Source: Hymenochaete sp. R1 (lineage: Eukaryota; Basidiomycota; Agaricomycetes; Hymenochaetales; Hymenochaetaceae). Taken from it: 58,288 nucleotides of DNA. The stretch spans positions 1-58,288 of the forward strand of contig JAFREE010000150.1 in the NCBI GenBank assembly GCA_019400425.1, read 5' to 3'. The number at the start of each line of letters is the position of its first letter. The first letter of the stretch is position 1. The position numbers were made by a program, and so were the translations under genes. Under the pieces are notes generated by a model. The model did no database searches, was not told the DNA's origin, and was given only the letters and a program-made list of their open reading frames with translations. Positions 35,901-47,300 of this stretch are shown piece by piece.

Positions 35901-36294
35901 ACTGCTGATGGTGATGGGAAGGGGAAGGAGAGATGTCTAATACGTCTACGCTACGACGGCTACGCACGGAAGCAAATTTGCGGTCTTTCTTGAGAGTACT
36001 GGTGTGAGGGTTGCGTGTACGGGAAGAGAGAGACGGGGACGGTGATGGCGATGGGGACGGGCTGGGTAACGGGTTGGGGTTGGGATTGGAGATTGAAGGA
36101 GAGGGTGAACGGGGGTGAGAAGGAGAATGGGAATGAGAAAAGCCGAAGACGGATCTGAGACCCTTGCGGCCGACGGAGGATGGTTGAGGTTGAGGTTGTT
36201 GTTGAGGTTGCTGTTGTTGTTGTTGGTGAGAGAGTGTTGGGGAAGAAGAGAGGATGGATGAGTGAGAAGCAAATACGCGAGAGGACAATGGCAT
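29909..36294 (-). CDS. Very large PX-domain AGC serine/threonine kinase (SGK3-like architecture)
   Basis: I estimate about 1,800 residues. Exon 1 (36294-35223) starts MPLSSRVFASHSS and is Ser/Pro/Gln-rich. A PX (phosphoinositide-binding) domain begins WSVSVAESPYDKNQFSVYIK at its end, continues across a 609-nt intron as PTHHLTLTRTAQEIIELNRK, and resumes after an insertion of about 130 residues as ALAAYLTALSNSPALKRSKA. The kinase follows: DDFEMMRVLGKGCAGKV, YALKAIMK, YRDLKPENILI, LTDFGLSKEF, a roughly 55-residue Gln/Gly-rich insertion, then the T-loop TTGTFCGTAEYLAPE, VDWWSFGTMLFEM, TPFWANNHSDMYVRVL and LLQRNPALRI. The AGC tail has NFDDTFLDMEPVI, and FDGYSF at 31486-31469 fits the hydrophobic motif FxxF/Y-S/T-F/Y. 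More than 500 disordered residues follow. All catalytic motifs are present, so an active kinase under PDK1/TORC2-type control is likely. I do not recognise a named yeast orthologue. Confidence 0.87.
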
Positions 36295-36329
36295 GCGACG
36301 GAAGCGAGGGTGAAAATGAAGGAGATAGC

Positions 36330-36342
36330 GGGGGGGGGGGGG
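36330..36342 (+). repeat. Poly-G run of 13
   Basis: Thirteen consecutive G residues lie in the presumed 5' leader of the kinase gene, so the transcript would carry C13. Confidence 0.9.
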
Positions 36343-36607
36343 ATGGAAAGGAAAGGAACGTAAAAGGAGTCGTAGTAGAGAGATGACGACGGGGATGAGG
36401 ACAGTGCCGACGACGACGACGAGGAAAGCGTGGGATGAGCGTGGATGCCTCGAGGCAACCTTCAACCTCACCGTCAACTATTGGCTATGATGACTGGCGC
36501 TCAAGGATGGCGATGGTCTGAATACTGAACGGCGTCTACTACTACTCAGTCGCTGGTAAGGGACGTAAAATCTCTGTGGAAGACGGACGACAACATTCAC
36601 AGCTCAA

Positions 36608-36625
36608 CGTCGTCGTCGTCGTCGT
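36608..36625 (+). repeat. (CGT)6 microsatellite
   Basis: Six perfect CGT units in the promoter region upstream of the kinase gene. Confidence 0.9.
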
Positions 36626-37416
36626 CACTAAATTTATTTTGTAAGAAGGATGTCCGATATTCCCGCCTTATTCCTGTCTTCTCTTCTCCACCTCCAGCTC
36701 AACAAACAATCCCCATTCATTGTATCATATTCATATCAATTGTCTCTCCGAACACCGGCCTTCGTGCAACGTACACGTACAAAGCTCTCGCGTACCATTT
36801 CCAGTCGTACTCACAGTACTCAATCTTCTCTAACTAGTATTGTAACCCCTCGCTCTTGTCCGCATCTGCTTCAAAACAATGAAAATAATTGTCTTCTGCA
36901 ACATTTCTCGAACACTTCTTCAGTACACCAACCATGCCTACCAGTGACACCAGTTCTGTACTAGTACTTACATAGAAATAAATCCCAATACTTTTGTATC
37001 TCCCAAAGAAAATCCGGATCCGGATCCCACGCGCTCGACGCGATGCATCCAACGGACGACCCCATACTTTCTCACCCGCGTAACTACTAGTACTGCTGCT
37101 TGAAATCAACAACTCAACTCAACTCCAACTGCCGTGTCCTCGACTACCTCCCTGCTCCCGCTCTAACCAACAACCAACGACACTTGCGTATCTCAACGCC
37201 TCAGAGTCAGGCCTTGTCAGTGACCTTTTCACAACCTCCAAATCGGCACACCTTGAGATCCTTTCTTCTTTCTTCTTTCTCTCTCCCTTTCATTCAACTT
37301 CAAGTTCCTTTATACCCAGATTGATATTCGGGATCGTACTGCGACTACTACTCCTGCTGCCGCTGCTCCTGCTACTACCTCAAAAAAACCCCCAAAACCA
37401 AAGCACTGCGTCGACG

Positions 37417-38596
37417 ATGACCCCACCCCCCGCTCCCGAACCGCCAACTAACCCAACGAACGGGGCCCTTCAACAGGTCCCACAAGCTCAACAAGCTCAA
37501 CAAGTAGAAGGGGAAGAAGAAGAAGAATACGAAAGCGACGAGTACGAAGTGGAGGATGACGAAGACGAAGATGACGAAGATGATGAGGGGGAAGAGGAGT
37601 ACGGGGCTTCCGCGGGACGGCTTGATGGAGGCGAAGAGGACGAAGAAGACTACGATGAGGATGAGGATGAGGATGATGTGGAGGAGGATGGGGATGGGTC
37701 GGGAAGGGGAACTGTACGTTTCTTTTTCTTTCTTTCCTTCTTTTCCTGTTTTCTGTTTTCCTGTTTTCTGTTTTGTCCTGTCCTGTTCTGGCCGCTTTTC
37801 TTCTGCATCTACGCACCGCAACGCTCTGTGTTCTGTTTCCTGTCTTTTATCTTTTATCTTTTATCTTTTATCTTTTTCGCATCAATATTGCAAAAAAGCT
37901 ACTCGCACTAACTAACCCACGCATCTCCCCTTCCCTTTAACTCTTACATCGATATCCCCCCGTCTTCATAACACCATATGCATACACACGCATACACCCA
38001 AACACGCACGCACGCACGCACGTTCCTATCAACATCAACATCACCATCTATCGACGACCTCTACCGCATACATCGATACCATCTCTCCGACCCAACCCAA
38101 CCCGACCCCACCGAACAGAGCCTAACAGCGCTCCTCCTCCAGGTACGTTTGCATTCGTTCGTTATTCACCAGTACGGGTACCGCATAAACACACCGTTCT
38201 AATACTTGCATCTCTTCCATCTCTTCGCTTCTCTTCCTCTTTACACAACGCGTCTTAACGTCCGTACCCAACCAACCAACCAACACAAAACAGGACACCC
38301 TCCCCACCACCTCCGCCATCACCAACGAAAACGAACTTGAGCAGGACGACGACGAAAACGAAGACGACGAGGAAGAAGACGAGGGCTACGCCCCACCAGG
38401 CGAGACGGACCCTGCGGACGCGCCTATCGACGGGGAGGCGCGTGTGTCGGTGGGGGCGGTGGTGGGGTCGGTGGTGGGGATGAAGAGGAAGACGTCTGGG
38501 GATGGGGATGAGGGTGAAGGCGAGGATTGGGATGATGGGGATGGGGACGAAGTGGAGGGTGGTGGTGGTGGTGTAAGTAAGAGGGTGAGGGCTTGA
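37417..38596 (+). CDS. Small, strongly acidic protein of unknown function
   Basis: I do not recognise a domain. Proposed exons are 37417-37713, 38119-38142 and 38294-38596, which sum to 624 nt, giving 207 residues. The start MTPPPAPEPPTNPTNGALQQ is followed by Gln-rich sequence and long Glu/Asp runs (YESDEYEVEDDEDEDDEDDE). A central SLTALLLQ segment is encoded by a 24-nt exon. The C-terminal half is again acidic, with MKRKTSGDGDEGEG and a terminal KRVRA that could act as a nuclear signal. The composition resembles acidic histone-binding or nucleolar proteins, but that is only composition. The first intron is long for this genome (405 nt) and contains a (CTTTTAT)4 repeat. The small middle exon is inferred from frame and from the only hydrophobic patch available. 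Confidence 0.6.
37844..37871 (+). repeat. (CTTTTAT)4 tandem repeat in an intron
   Basis: Four perfect 7-base units lie inside the first intron of the acidic-protein gene. Confidence 0.88.
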
Positions 38597-39024
38597 GGTC
38601 GAGGTGAGGGGTCGGAGGTCTGGTGGGGATGCTTTCTAAATCTTGTTTATTTCTTCTTTTTTATCCTTTGATGTTTTGGTTTTCGGTTTTTTGGTTTTTT
38701 GGATTCTCTCTCTTCTCCTCTCCTGTTTATACTTCTATTGAGTATATCATACGCTGTTCCAGCGGACACGAGCACGGGAACGAAAGACGGCGTCGCTCTA
38801 CAGACACAAACAAATAAACGATGTTCCGGCATGATATGTATGTATGCGTATATATGTACACTAGTACTAGTAGTGTATTCCATCTCTTCCTTCATTCCAC
38901 ATTTTAACAACAATATTCATGTCCGGCTCTGACTCTGACTCTGACTGACAAAAAGGCGAACTCGGCGTACTGTGTGTATGTACTAGTACTGCAGTGCTTA
39001 GTGCTTAATACTAAGTGCATGATG
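38597..39024. other. Convergent 3' region with inverted repeats
   Basis: This is the 3' flank shared by two converging genes. It holds the near-palindrome ACTAGTACTAGTAGT near 38862 and the hairpin-like AGTGCTTAATACTAAGTGCA near 39000. These might help end transcription, but that is inference. Confidence 0.4.
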
Positions 39025-40058
39025 CTATGGCATGACCGCCTCCTCCATCCACTCCCCACTGGCACCCTCCATCCAAAACCTCGTCCGCCGATTCGGCACA
39101 ACCCCAAGCTCAGCATAGTCCACCCCCTCCGGCTCAATCACAACCAACACAAAGTTCCTCAACGCCCGCTCCGTCAACGCGCTCCTCCCCTCCTTCCCTT
39201 CAAGTCCCCCTTCACCCTCCCTCTCCCCCGCCCCCGCCCTTGCCCCGGAATCGTCGACGTCAACTGGCACTTGGATGTCGTCGCTACCGGGGACCGTCTC
39301 GGGCCACTCTTCCGCTGGCTTCGAGACGAGCCGCGAGCCGGGGGGAGGCTTCGCCCACCACGCCCGCATATGTCCTCCCATCCCATCGAACAACTTCCTT
39401 CTCTCCTTCTCCCAATCCAACTCTGACCCGGTATCGGTGCCACTGGCGGCGCGCCCTCCGAGTCTGGTACCGGGAAACGCGTCTCGCAGACTCTGCAGCG
39501 CGCGCTCGATCTCGGCGATGTGGGTTGCGGAGAGGGGTTCGACGCCGTCGAGGGCTGCGCTGGTCTCGTCCTGCGGGAGGGAGAAGGAAGGGGAGGGGAG
39601 GACGTGCGCGGAGCCTGTGATGCGGAGCTGTTCTTGTGATGAGGGGAGCCACCATGCGAGTTCGACTTTCGCGTTTTTCTCTTTCTCTCTCTCTTTGGAA
39701 TCTGAGTTTGTGTTTGAGTTTGGGTGGGAGAGGGAGCTAGCGAGTTCGAGGACTTTGGGGGTACGGGCGTCGGTGGAGGTGAGGAGGAGGGGCTTGGAGG
39801 GCGTGGATGGGGAGATGAAGCCTCTGTGAACGACGGTGCGGACTCTAGGGACGGGTCCGTTGGGTGTCTGGAGGACTGTGGCAAGTTGGTAGACTGTGTG
39901 CGATATGCATTGCCAGAGTTTTTAACGAATGTGTTAGAGGATACGTTAGAGGAAGATGTGAACTTGGACAAGAGTCGGATTATCGACTCACGGTTGTTGG
40001 ATTTATTGTCTTGTTTCAAGGCTTTCTCGAGTACGGTCTGCCATCTTGGAACGGACAT
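39025..40058 (-). CDS. Pyridoxamine 5'-phosphate oxidase-like FMN-binding protein (Alr4036 family)
   Basis: There are two exons, 40058-39992 and 39893-39025, joined over an intron with a perfect GTGAGT donor. They sum to 936 nt, giving 311 residues. The join gives VLEKALKQDNKSNNLYQLATV, and TPNGPVPRVRTVVHRGF follows; this is the flavin-binding start of the Alr4036-type split-barrel. Later blocks are KVELAWWLPSSQEQLRITG and the C-terminal VEYAEL-like strand (here GVDYAELG) with NRRTRFWMEG. The tail EWMEEAVMP is typical of fungal members. Relatives bind FMN and resemble PNPO, but their substrate is mostly unproven. I therefore would not call it the vitamin B6 enzyme. It is co-oriented with thioredoxin, about 310 bases away. 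Confidence 0.88.
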
Positions 40059-40366
40059 GGTGGTGGTAAGAAGTCAAGAGGGGCTTTTGAGCCTGCCTCT
40101 GGGCCGTTTCGAGAGAGGGATGGCAGATGGCAGGCCAGAGTGGAATGACGTCGTTGCTGGCTCCCGATCGTCTTCGGTTTCTCAACCCTTACTGTACTAT
40201 CCTCATAATCAGTCTGAGTTGCGCTCGAAGTAATATACTAAGATTTGAGGTATTTGAGTGCGCCCTCTTGTTTCTCATGTTATCGGGCGCATATACAGCT
40301 TTCGTTCATTACAAAACAATTCAAATACACGTTTCTTTACCAATAATGCCTTTACTTCGCTTTCAT

Positions 40367-40912
40367 TCAAGCAGCCGCCGCGAGGAATTGCTACCAATGT
40401 ACCATCAGTTCTCCGTCTCGAGATGCGCGCCACGAGAGAAAACCCCAACTCACCTGAAGAGCAGGCGGGTTCGCACCCACAAGCTCATTCTCCTTGATGC
40501 CGTTCTTGAACAGCACAAACGTCGGCATCTGTTCGATACCAGATACCAATATCACCGCACAATCAGTAAAGCAAGCGCTCGATGTTAATGGGGCATGACG
40601 AACGTACCGCCTTCACACCCACTTGCTGCGCAACCCCGGGCAACGCATCGACGTCGACCTTGTAGAATTCGATCTTCTGGTCGTTCTGCTTGGCCTGCTC
40701 GGCTAGCTTCTCGAAGATGGGCGAGATCATCTTGCAGGGACCGCACCACGTCGCCCAGAAGTCAAACACGGTATACGTATCTTTCTTGATCTAGTATCAT
40801 TACGAAAGAGACGGTTTATTGAAAAAAATGGTAAGGTCGATGTGATGCATATACGCACGATGTCGTTGAAGTGCTCATCGGAGGTGACGGGGATGACGGT
40901 TTCTTCAGACAT
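40367..40912 (-). CDS. Thioredoxin
   Basis: This is a small cytosolic-type disulfide reductase. The four exons give about 112 residues. Exon 1 starts at 40912 ([19 protein letters not shown]). Exon 2 encodes [20 protein letters not shown], with the WCGPC active site, and [21 protein letters not shown]. Exon 3 encodes [20 protein letters not shown] with the cis-proline before Thr, and the last exon encodes QFLAAAA with the stop at 40367-40369. Length and motifs are those of a classical thioredoxin without a targeting peptide. It is divergent from TAF2, with about 490 bases between the start codons. Confidence 0.95.
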
Positions 40913-41399
40913 TCCGAGATAGCTCTATATGCGACAAAGTAGAGATCGAAGTGGTGGATGAGGAATTAAGATGATGATGGGCGCTGGTATTGAGCTCCAG
41001 AATTTATAGTCCAGTCTGACCTGGACCTGAATGGCGACTGAATGATTGCGATCGCCCAATTCGTCGAGTAATTAGTCTGACCAAGCACCACGTTTTCTCA
41101 CGTGTCATCTCGGGCTTCGGGGATTACCATATATAACAATCTCGGTATCAAGTAAGCCGGAATTTGCCGAATCGTGACTGTGACAGGTCACCCCTCGTAC
41201 GTAACGCCGTGTGGTTGAGTCGAGAGTCGAGATCTTGCTGCACGCTCATCTTGCACCCGTGTATCCTTCAGCCGTTGTCGTCGAGCCTCGGATTTATACC
41301 TGCACAATCTCACTTGCCTTTTTTTCTTAAACTTTCATCTCGTGTCTTCAAGAGTCTCACAAGCCCTCATCAACCGTTCGTATCGTTTTGTCGCATCAT
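40913..41399. promoter_or_regulatory. Divergent promoter region between thioredoxin and TAF2
   Basis: This region separates two outward-pointing start codons. A TATA-like CATATATAAC lies near 41128-41137, and a TTAGTCTGAC, loosely like a Yap/AP-1 site, lies near 41072. Neither is proven. Confidence 0.4.
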
Positions 41400-44300
41400 A
41401 TGAACCGCGAACATGCTCGCAAAGGATTCTCTATATAAGTCATCATTCCTTTCCTCACCGATCCCATCTTGTTATTTAAGTTCTATCTGTGACCCGTGCT
41501 GACTTTATGTGCTTTCGATATCCACTGGTCATCAGAAAGTCGTCCTCGAGATCGATTTCTCGGGGGTGTTATTCGTACGTTACTATGTCTTTCCTCCAGC
41601 GTCGCTCGTGGCTCACTCGTGTGGTCATTCGTGTACAGGGTTACACCGAATTAACAATCATCCCGACAACGAAAGATCTCAAGACCTTATACCTCCACTC
41701 AAGACAATGCAGTACGTCAACCACTCACAGATACACAATTCGGCCATCATCCTTACCGTACACCACACGCGATTTTAGACATCAGCTCTGTGCAAGTCGG
41801 TGGTTACAACACCCAGGACTGGGTCTGCCATGACCCACTATCATCCGTTGCCGCATCAGACATCACAGACTGCCATCGGCACCCCGAAGTTAAACGAAAG
41901 CTCTACTCCGCTCTCGCGGAGAGCGATGAAGGCGAGCTGGCGATTCCCATCCCGCGTCAGGTCGTCGTAAAAGCAGCCGGAAGCAACAGAGGCATCAATG
42001 GTGATGGTGAGTTCTTCCATCTCATTTGCACGCATGCCCTCGCAAAATTGCTTGATGAACTTACTATTTTTTGGGTCGTGTTTTATGCGAAGCCGCCACG
42101 CCCGAGCCTCAGACATCGCAAGCCCTTTCGTTGGCTCAGCAGGCGACGCCGACCGCAGAGTTCGCACCCATCCAAGTCCGGATATCGTACAGCCTTCGCA
42201 ATCCCGTGGAAGGCTTCCAGTTCATTCTACCAAGTGACGCTTATCCATATGTAGGCTACGAGCTTCATCAGCTTCCTAAGACGTCTTGCTAACTGGGTTT
42301 GTAGCGTGTGCCGCACGCCTTCACGACGCCATCATCACCTGATGCGGCTCGGTGCTGGGTGCCATGCCTCGATAACCTGTGGGAGAAATGTACTTGGGAA
42401 TTCGAGTTCATTGTTCCGAAGAGTCTCGAAGATACGTCGGACAGCGTAGATGCCGACATTGACGATTCTTCGGGAGCCCCTACGGTTGTCGTTTGCAGTG
42501 GCGAATTGGTTGAAAAAGTAACAGAAGCCATAATATCTTTGAGATCAGGCTTACTTAACGAAACTCTTATAGATTGCTCATCCGAACAGCCCGAATAAGG
42601 TCATCTACCTATTTTCACAACCATTGATGACTTCGGTGCAACACATAGCTTTCGCTGCTGGCCCTTTTACTGTTACCCCTATCCCTACGGAAGTTGCGGG
42701 TCTTACAGATGATTCGGTTGGTTCTCAGACGCTCATGCACGCCTTCTGTTTGCCCGGACACGAAAATTCGATTTCAAACGTCGTGTCATTCTTGCGGTCG
42801 GCTATGAATTTCTACTCGACGGACTGTGGGTCGTATCCATTCGGGTCTTACAAGGTTGTTTTTGTAGACGAACTGCCGACTCAGAAGTTTGATAGTGCGA
42901 CTCTGACGATCGTGTCTTCGGATCTTCTGTACGGGGACGATGCCATTGACCAAGTATTCGAGACTCGTCATATGCTGATGCACGGGTTAGCAAATCAATG
43001 GATTGGGGTCAACATTATCCCAAAGAACTGGTCGGATCTTTGGTTGGTTAACGGATTGAGCTCGTATATCGCGGGTCTCTGCCTACGGAAGCTGATGGGG
43101 AATAACGAGTACCGTTTTCGACTACGGAAAGACGTGGATCGCGTGTTGGAGCTGGATAACGGATTCATGCCTCCAATATCTCAGCCTGGTGTATTGGAGC
43201 CCCCGGATGCGACCACACTCGCATTCATCAACCTCAAGGCGCCTCTTATCCTTTATATCCTGGACCGACGTCTTGGGAAATCCGGAACATCTTTGGGCTT
43301 ATCGCGAGTGCTGCCAAAGATCTTCCTTTCCGCGATTAGTGGTGAAATGTCCCAAAACTGTCTGTCTACTCATTCTTTCCTTCGCATGTGCCGGAAGGTC
43401 AGCGGTGTGGATCTCCGCTCGTTTGTCGAACAATGGATCCATGGAAGCGGTTGCCCACACTTTAGCTTCTCCGCGACGTTCAACCGCAAGAGGATGGCCG
43501 TCGAGATCCAGATGCGCCAGGAGTGTCCAGCACACATGCAACACGCCAATAACCCTGTCTCGTTAACGCTTTTCAAACCTGCGCCGTTCTTCGAAGGTCA
43601 AATGACAGTTCGAATCCACGAGGCGGACGGGACACCGTACGAACACGTGCTAGATATCCTTTCGCCCATCAAACGCTTCGAAGTACCCTTTAACACGAAA
43701 TACAAACGTGTCAGACGAAATACAAAACGATATCTCGCCCGTCAAGCGGCGGCGCAGGCCGCCGCGGAAGGAGACTTGGAAGCAGCTGAGGCTATCGGTA
43801 TGGTCGACATGGGGTTCGGGCTGGAGGTTTGGGAGAAGGAGGAAGAACGGGATCGGTGGAAAGTCACTGATTGGACGGAGGAGGAAGAGCAGGTTATGGC
43901 GGGGGCGACGTATGAGTGGATTCGGATGGACGCGGATTTCGAATGGCTTGCGAGGATCCAATTCGAGCAGCCAGATTATATGTGGGTGTCACAACTTCAG
44001 AGAGATAGGGATGTTATCGCTCAAATGGAGGTGGGTATCGATTTTACTCAAAAGAAAACTTTATTAATAATCTAAATAAATTTGCAGGCCGTCCATGCCC
44101 TCGCTCGACAGCCAACTCCTATTGTGTCCAGTACGCTCACAAAGACCGTACTCGTCGCCAATTACTTCTACCGGATTCGCTCTGAAGCCGCCCTTGCCCT
44201 TGTACGAGTACGTATACCTGTTTTACTCTTCCGTACTATTATTGTACTTACGGCGCAACGTGCCAGTGCGGGACTCGAAGACTCGATTTCATAGGTCTCT

Positions 44301-47300
44301 TCCACCTCTTTAAGCTTTTCCTCCGATATTGCTATGAACCCGAAGATCCAAACCAAGATCTTTTCTCTCATAAATATGTACCACGACCCAACGATTTTTC
44401 TGATCTTTCGGAATATTTTGTACGAAAGGTGAGTCAAGCACATCGGATGGTCATATAATAAAATACTTAACATGATATATGCAGGCTTTGGTGAATGCTA
44501 TTTCTCAAGTACGCTTGGAGAATGGCAAGACGCCTCCACAAATACGACAATTTTTTATTGATCAATTAAGATACAACGACAATACCACTAATCAAGTGTG
44601 TATTTTCTTGACTTTTTCACTTCCACTGAAAAACTAAAGTCCTGTCGCTCAGTATTCTGATGCTTACTATATTGCGACCCTCATTACGGCTCTGGCTTGT
44701 GCCTCTGTCTCCACTCTACCTCCGGAACGGGGTGTGCTCACAAGTTCCGAACCAAAGAACGACCAAACGAGAGAAGACGTTGAACTACTCCAGGCAGCAA
44801 TTGTGGAAGTCGAACGCTATCGCAGTATGGACAGGTTAATCCCCTCGTTCCAAAATGCAGTGACAGTTGCATCTCTTGAGGTCTGTACCGAGGCGCTCGA
44901 CGAATCGTATACAGTTATTTACATCCATTTGACAGTTCCATATCATGTTGACCATGGCAAACCTCATTCCCGGAGACCCCAAGATCTTCCTCCTCTCGAC
45001 ACGTGAAGGCAATGCTACGCCTGTTCGTATTGCCGGCTTTGACGGGCTCTTCCTTTCGAAATGGTATGTGCCCAAAATTATGAACTACGTCCTTGCGGTA
45101 GTTGCGAACGACTCTTCACGGGTTATTCAACGGCACGTCGCGCGTAATATGTGCGAGAGTTTGGCATTGCTCGCTTCGATTGGGGAGATCAAGGCACCGA
45201 CGAAGGAGAATGAGACGCTCCTTATTGAGGAGGATGGCGGAGCGACGCAAGAGAAAGCAAAGGAGAAGCAGAAATCGGAAACGGATCTGATGATTCGGGC
45301 TTTGAGGAAAGACAGGGAAGTGGGAAAGAGCGAAGTTCTGCGGAAGTCCGTCATGCCTGTCATCCTGTGAGTGACCCAAGTTCACGTTTGAACCTGACTT
45401 GAGCTGAACTACTCCAAGTAATCCGGAAGCGGACTGTGAAGTCCGTTGGTGTATGCTCAAGCTTCTAGACCTTGTGGTCAGAGGATCAGATGAACCTTTA
45501 CCGAAGAACACGATTCATTTACCTCCAGTCACTCCAGTGACAGAAGCGCCTCCAGTTCCATCCCCTATCACTGCCAGTATCAAACTCCCACCGAAGCCTG
45601 GCAAGCCCTCACAAATCAAGATCGCGCCCCGCAAAGGCAGCATTATGTCTGTACCGGGAACACCATTATCCGCGTCCCAACCTTCAGCGAAAGTACGCCT
45701 TGCACCTCGCATGTCCGTTGTGTCTTCAGCGGGGCCGGAGAATGGTGTACCGCCTCCTGCTGCCGGCGGATTCAAAGAGCCGTTGCCGCCTGTACCGAAG
45801 ATGGCAGGTCCTTCGAAGAAAAAGGAGAAGCCTGTGCCAAAGTCACAAGCGAGCGGGATGAACATCCAGGACGTAAAGGCGTGCCAGGCAGCGCTGAAGA
45901 GGTTGAACGGGTCGAAGTTTGCAAAGCTCTTCTTGCAGCCTGTCGATCCTATCCGAGATAAAGCTCCAGAGTATGTCCCGTCTTCATTCCATGAATCGCA
46001 TTCCCCTGGGGATTGATATAACTTTGTTTTAGTTACTTTGAGGTCATCAAGTTACCGATGGACTTGCAGACGATGGCCGTGAAGCTTCAGAATGGGATGT
46101 ACAGGTCTCGACAGGAATTTGAAGCGGACTTCCACCTCATGATTCGTAATTGTAAGACGTATAACTCACCTGGGACGTACGCGCATGGCGAAGCCATTGG
46201 CTTAGATATTTTCTTCGAGAAAGGTCGGTCTGGGTTTCTTAGGTACTCATTGAACTGGTTCTCATTTTGTGGTTAGTATGGACAAGGATCAATGCTACGG
46301 TGGTTTCGGCAGAGAAGGCGGCGCCGAAGTCCGAAGTGATCCACCTTCAGACGCACGCACCGGTACCAGAGGTGGTTGAGCAAGCACGCGCACCAACTCC
46401 GTCATCAGAAATTTCGGCGCCGAAGTTAAAACTCAAACTTGGAGGTCAAGCACAAATATCGACTGAAGCAGAGCCTTCATCTATAGCTGCGCCTAAGCCT
46501 TTGAAGCCGAAAGTCTCGAGGCCGCGGAAACCAAAGGCACCGGCGGATACGGTCGATATGCCACCCCCTCCCTACATTGACGATGGGTCGCATGATCTAC
46601 TGCAGGAGGTCATCGCCATGGAGGAGCTCAGTCAGTCTCATTCTCCAAAGAAGGAAAGCAAACCACGGAGAACGGTTGAACTTGATCCTGAAGACGAATT
46701 ACTTATCCTTGCGAGCCCCTCTCGTAAAGAGAACACCATGAGTCAAGAATCTCGACCAACGGAACAGCCACCACTTCCAACCCCAGCCGTCGCACCTGCT
46801 GCTCCTACGCCTCCTCCCCCGCCCATTGCTCGTCCTACACCAGCTCCGAAGCAGGCTCCGAAGTCGACGCCGATGGGCATCAGAATAACGAAGCAAGTCG
46901 AACGGACAAAACCTAATGAAAAAGGGAAAGAAAAGGCAAGGGCTGGTTCAAGTACTCCGACTCCTCGTGCACCTATTCCTCACGCGACTACTCCGGCCAA
47001 GAGGAAGTCACCTCCGACAATGTCGTCCGTCACGCCTATAAATGAGGTTAAAGTGCGAGAAGTGCTCAAAAATCTTGTGGCTATGCCGCAGAGTGTCATT
47101 TTCCGAGAGCCGGTCGACCCTCTTCGTGATGGCTGTCCAACGTAAGTAATTTCTGCATTCGCTGTCTTAAGTTACGCTAATTTTCACTTAGATATTACGA
47201 GGAGATCCAGAACCCTATGGATCTTGGTACGATCAGGAACAGACTCGGCAAGGGATACTACACAACTATGGAACAAGTAGCTGCAGATGTTGAACTTATT

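Larger units (their letters stand above)
36295..37416. other. Divergent promoter region between the PX-kinase and the acidic-protein genes
   Basis: About 1.1 kb separates two divergent start codons. It contains a G13 run at 36330-36342, a (CGT)6 microsatellite at 36608-36625 and pyrimidine-rich tracts from about 37200 towards the plus-strand gene, typical of fungal core promoters. The open frame upstream of the kinase ATG (to 36477) lacks an in-frame ATG. Confidence 0.55.

Noticed and set aside
37314..37416. Upstream in-frame extension of the acidic protein (Leu-rich LLLLLPLLLLLP) as a signal peptide
   Set aside because: It lacks an ATG and looks like translated pyrimidine-rich leader; the ATG at 37417 gives a sensible cytosolic/nuclear start.
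42980..43020. Aminopeptidase activity for the M1-like domain
   Set aside because: The zinc motif is HGLANQWIG, not HExxHxxxx; this is the usual TAF2 pseudo-enzyme.
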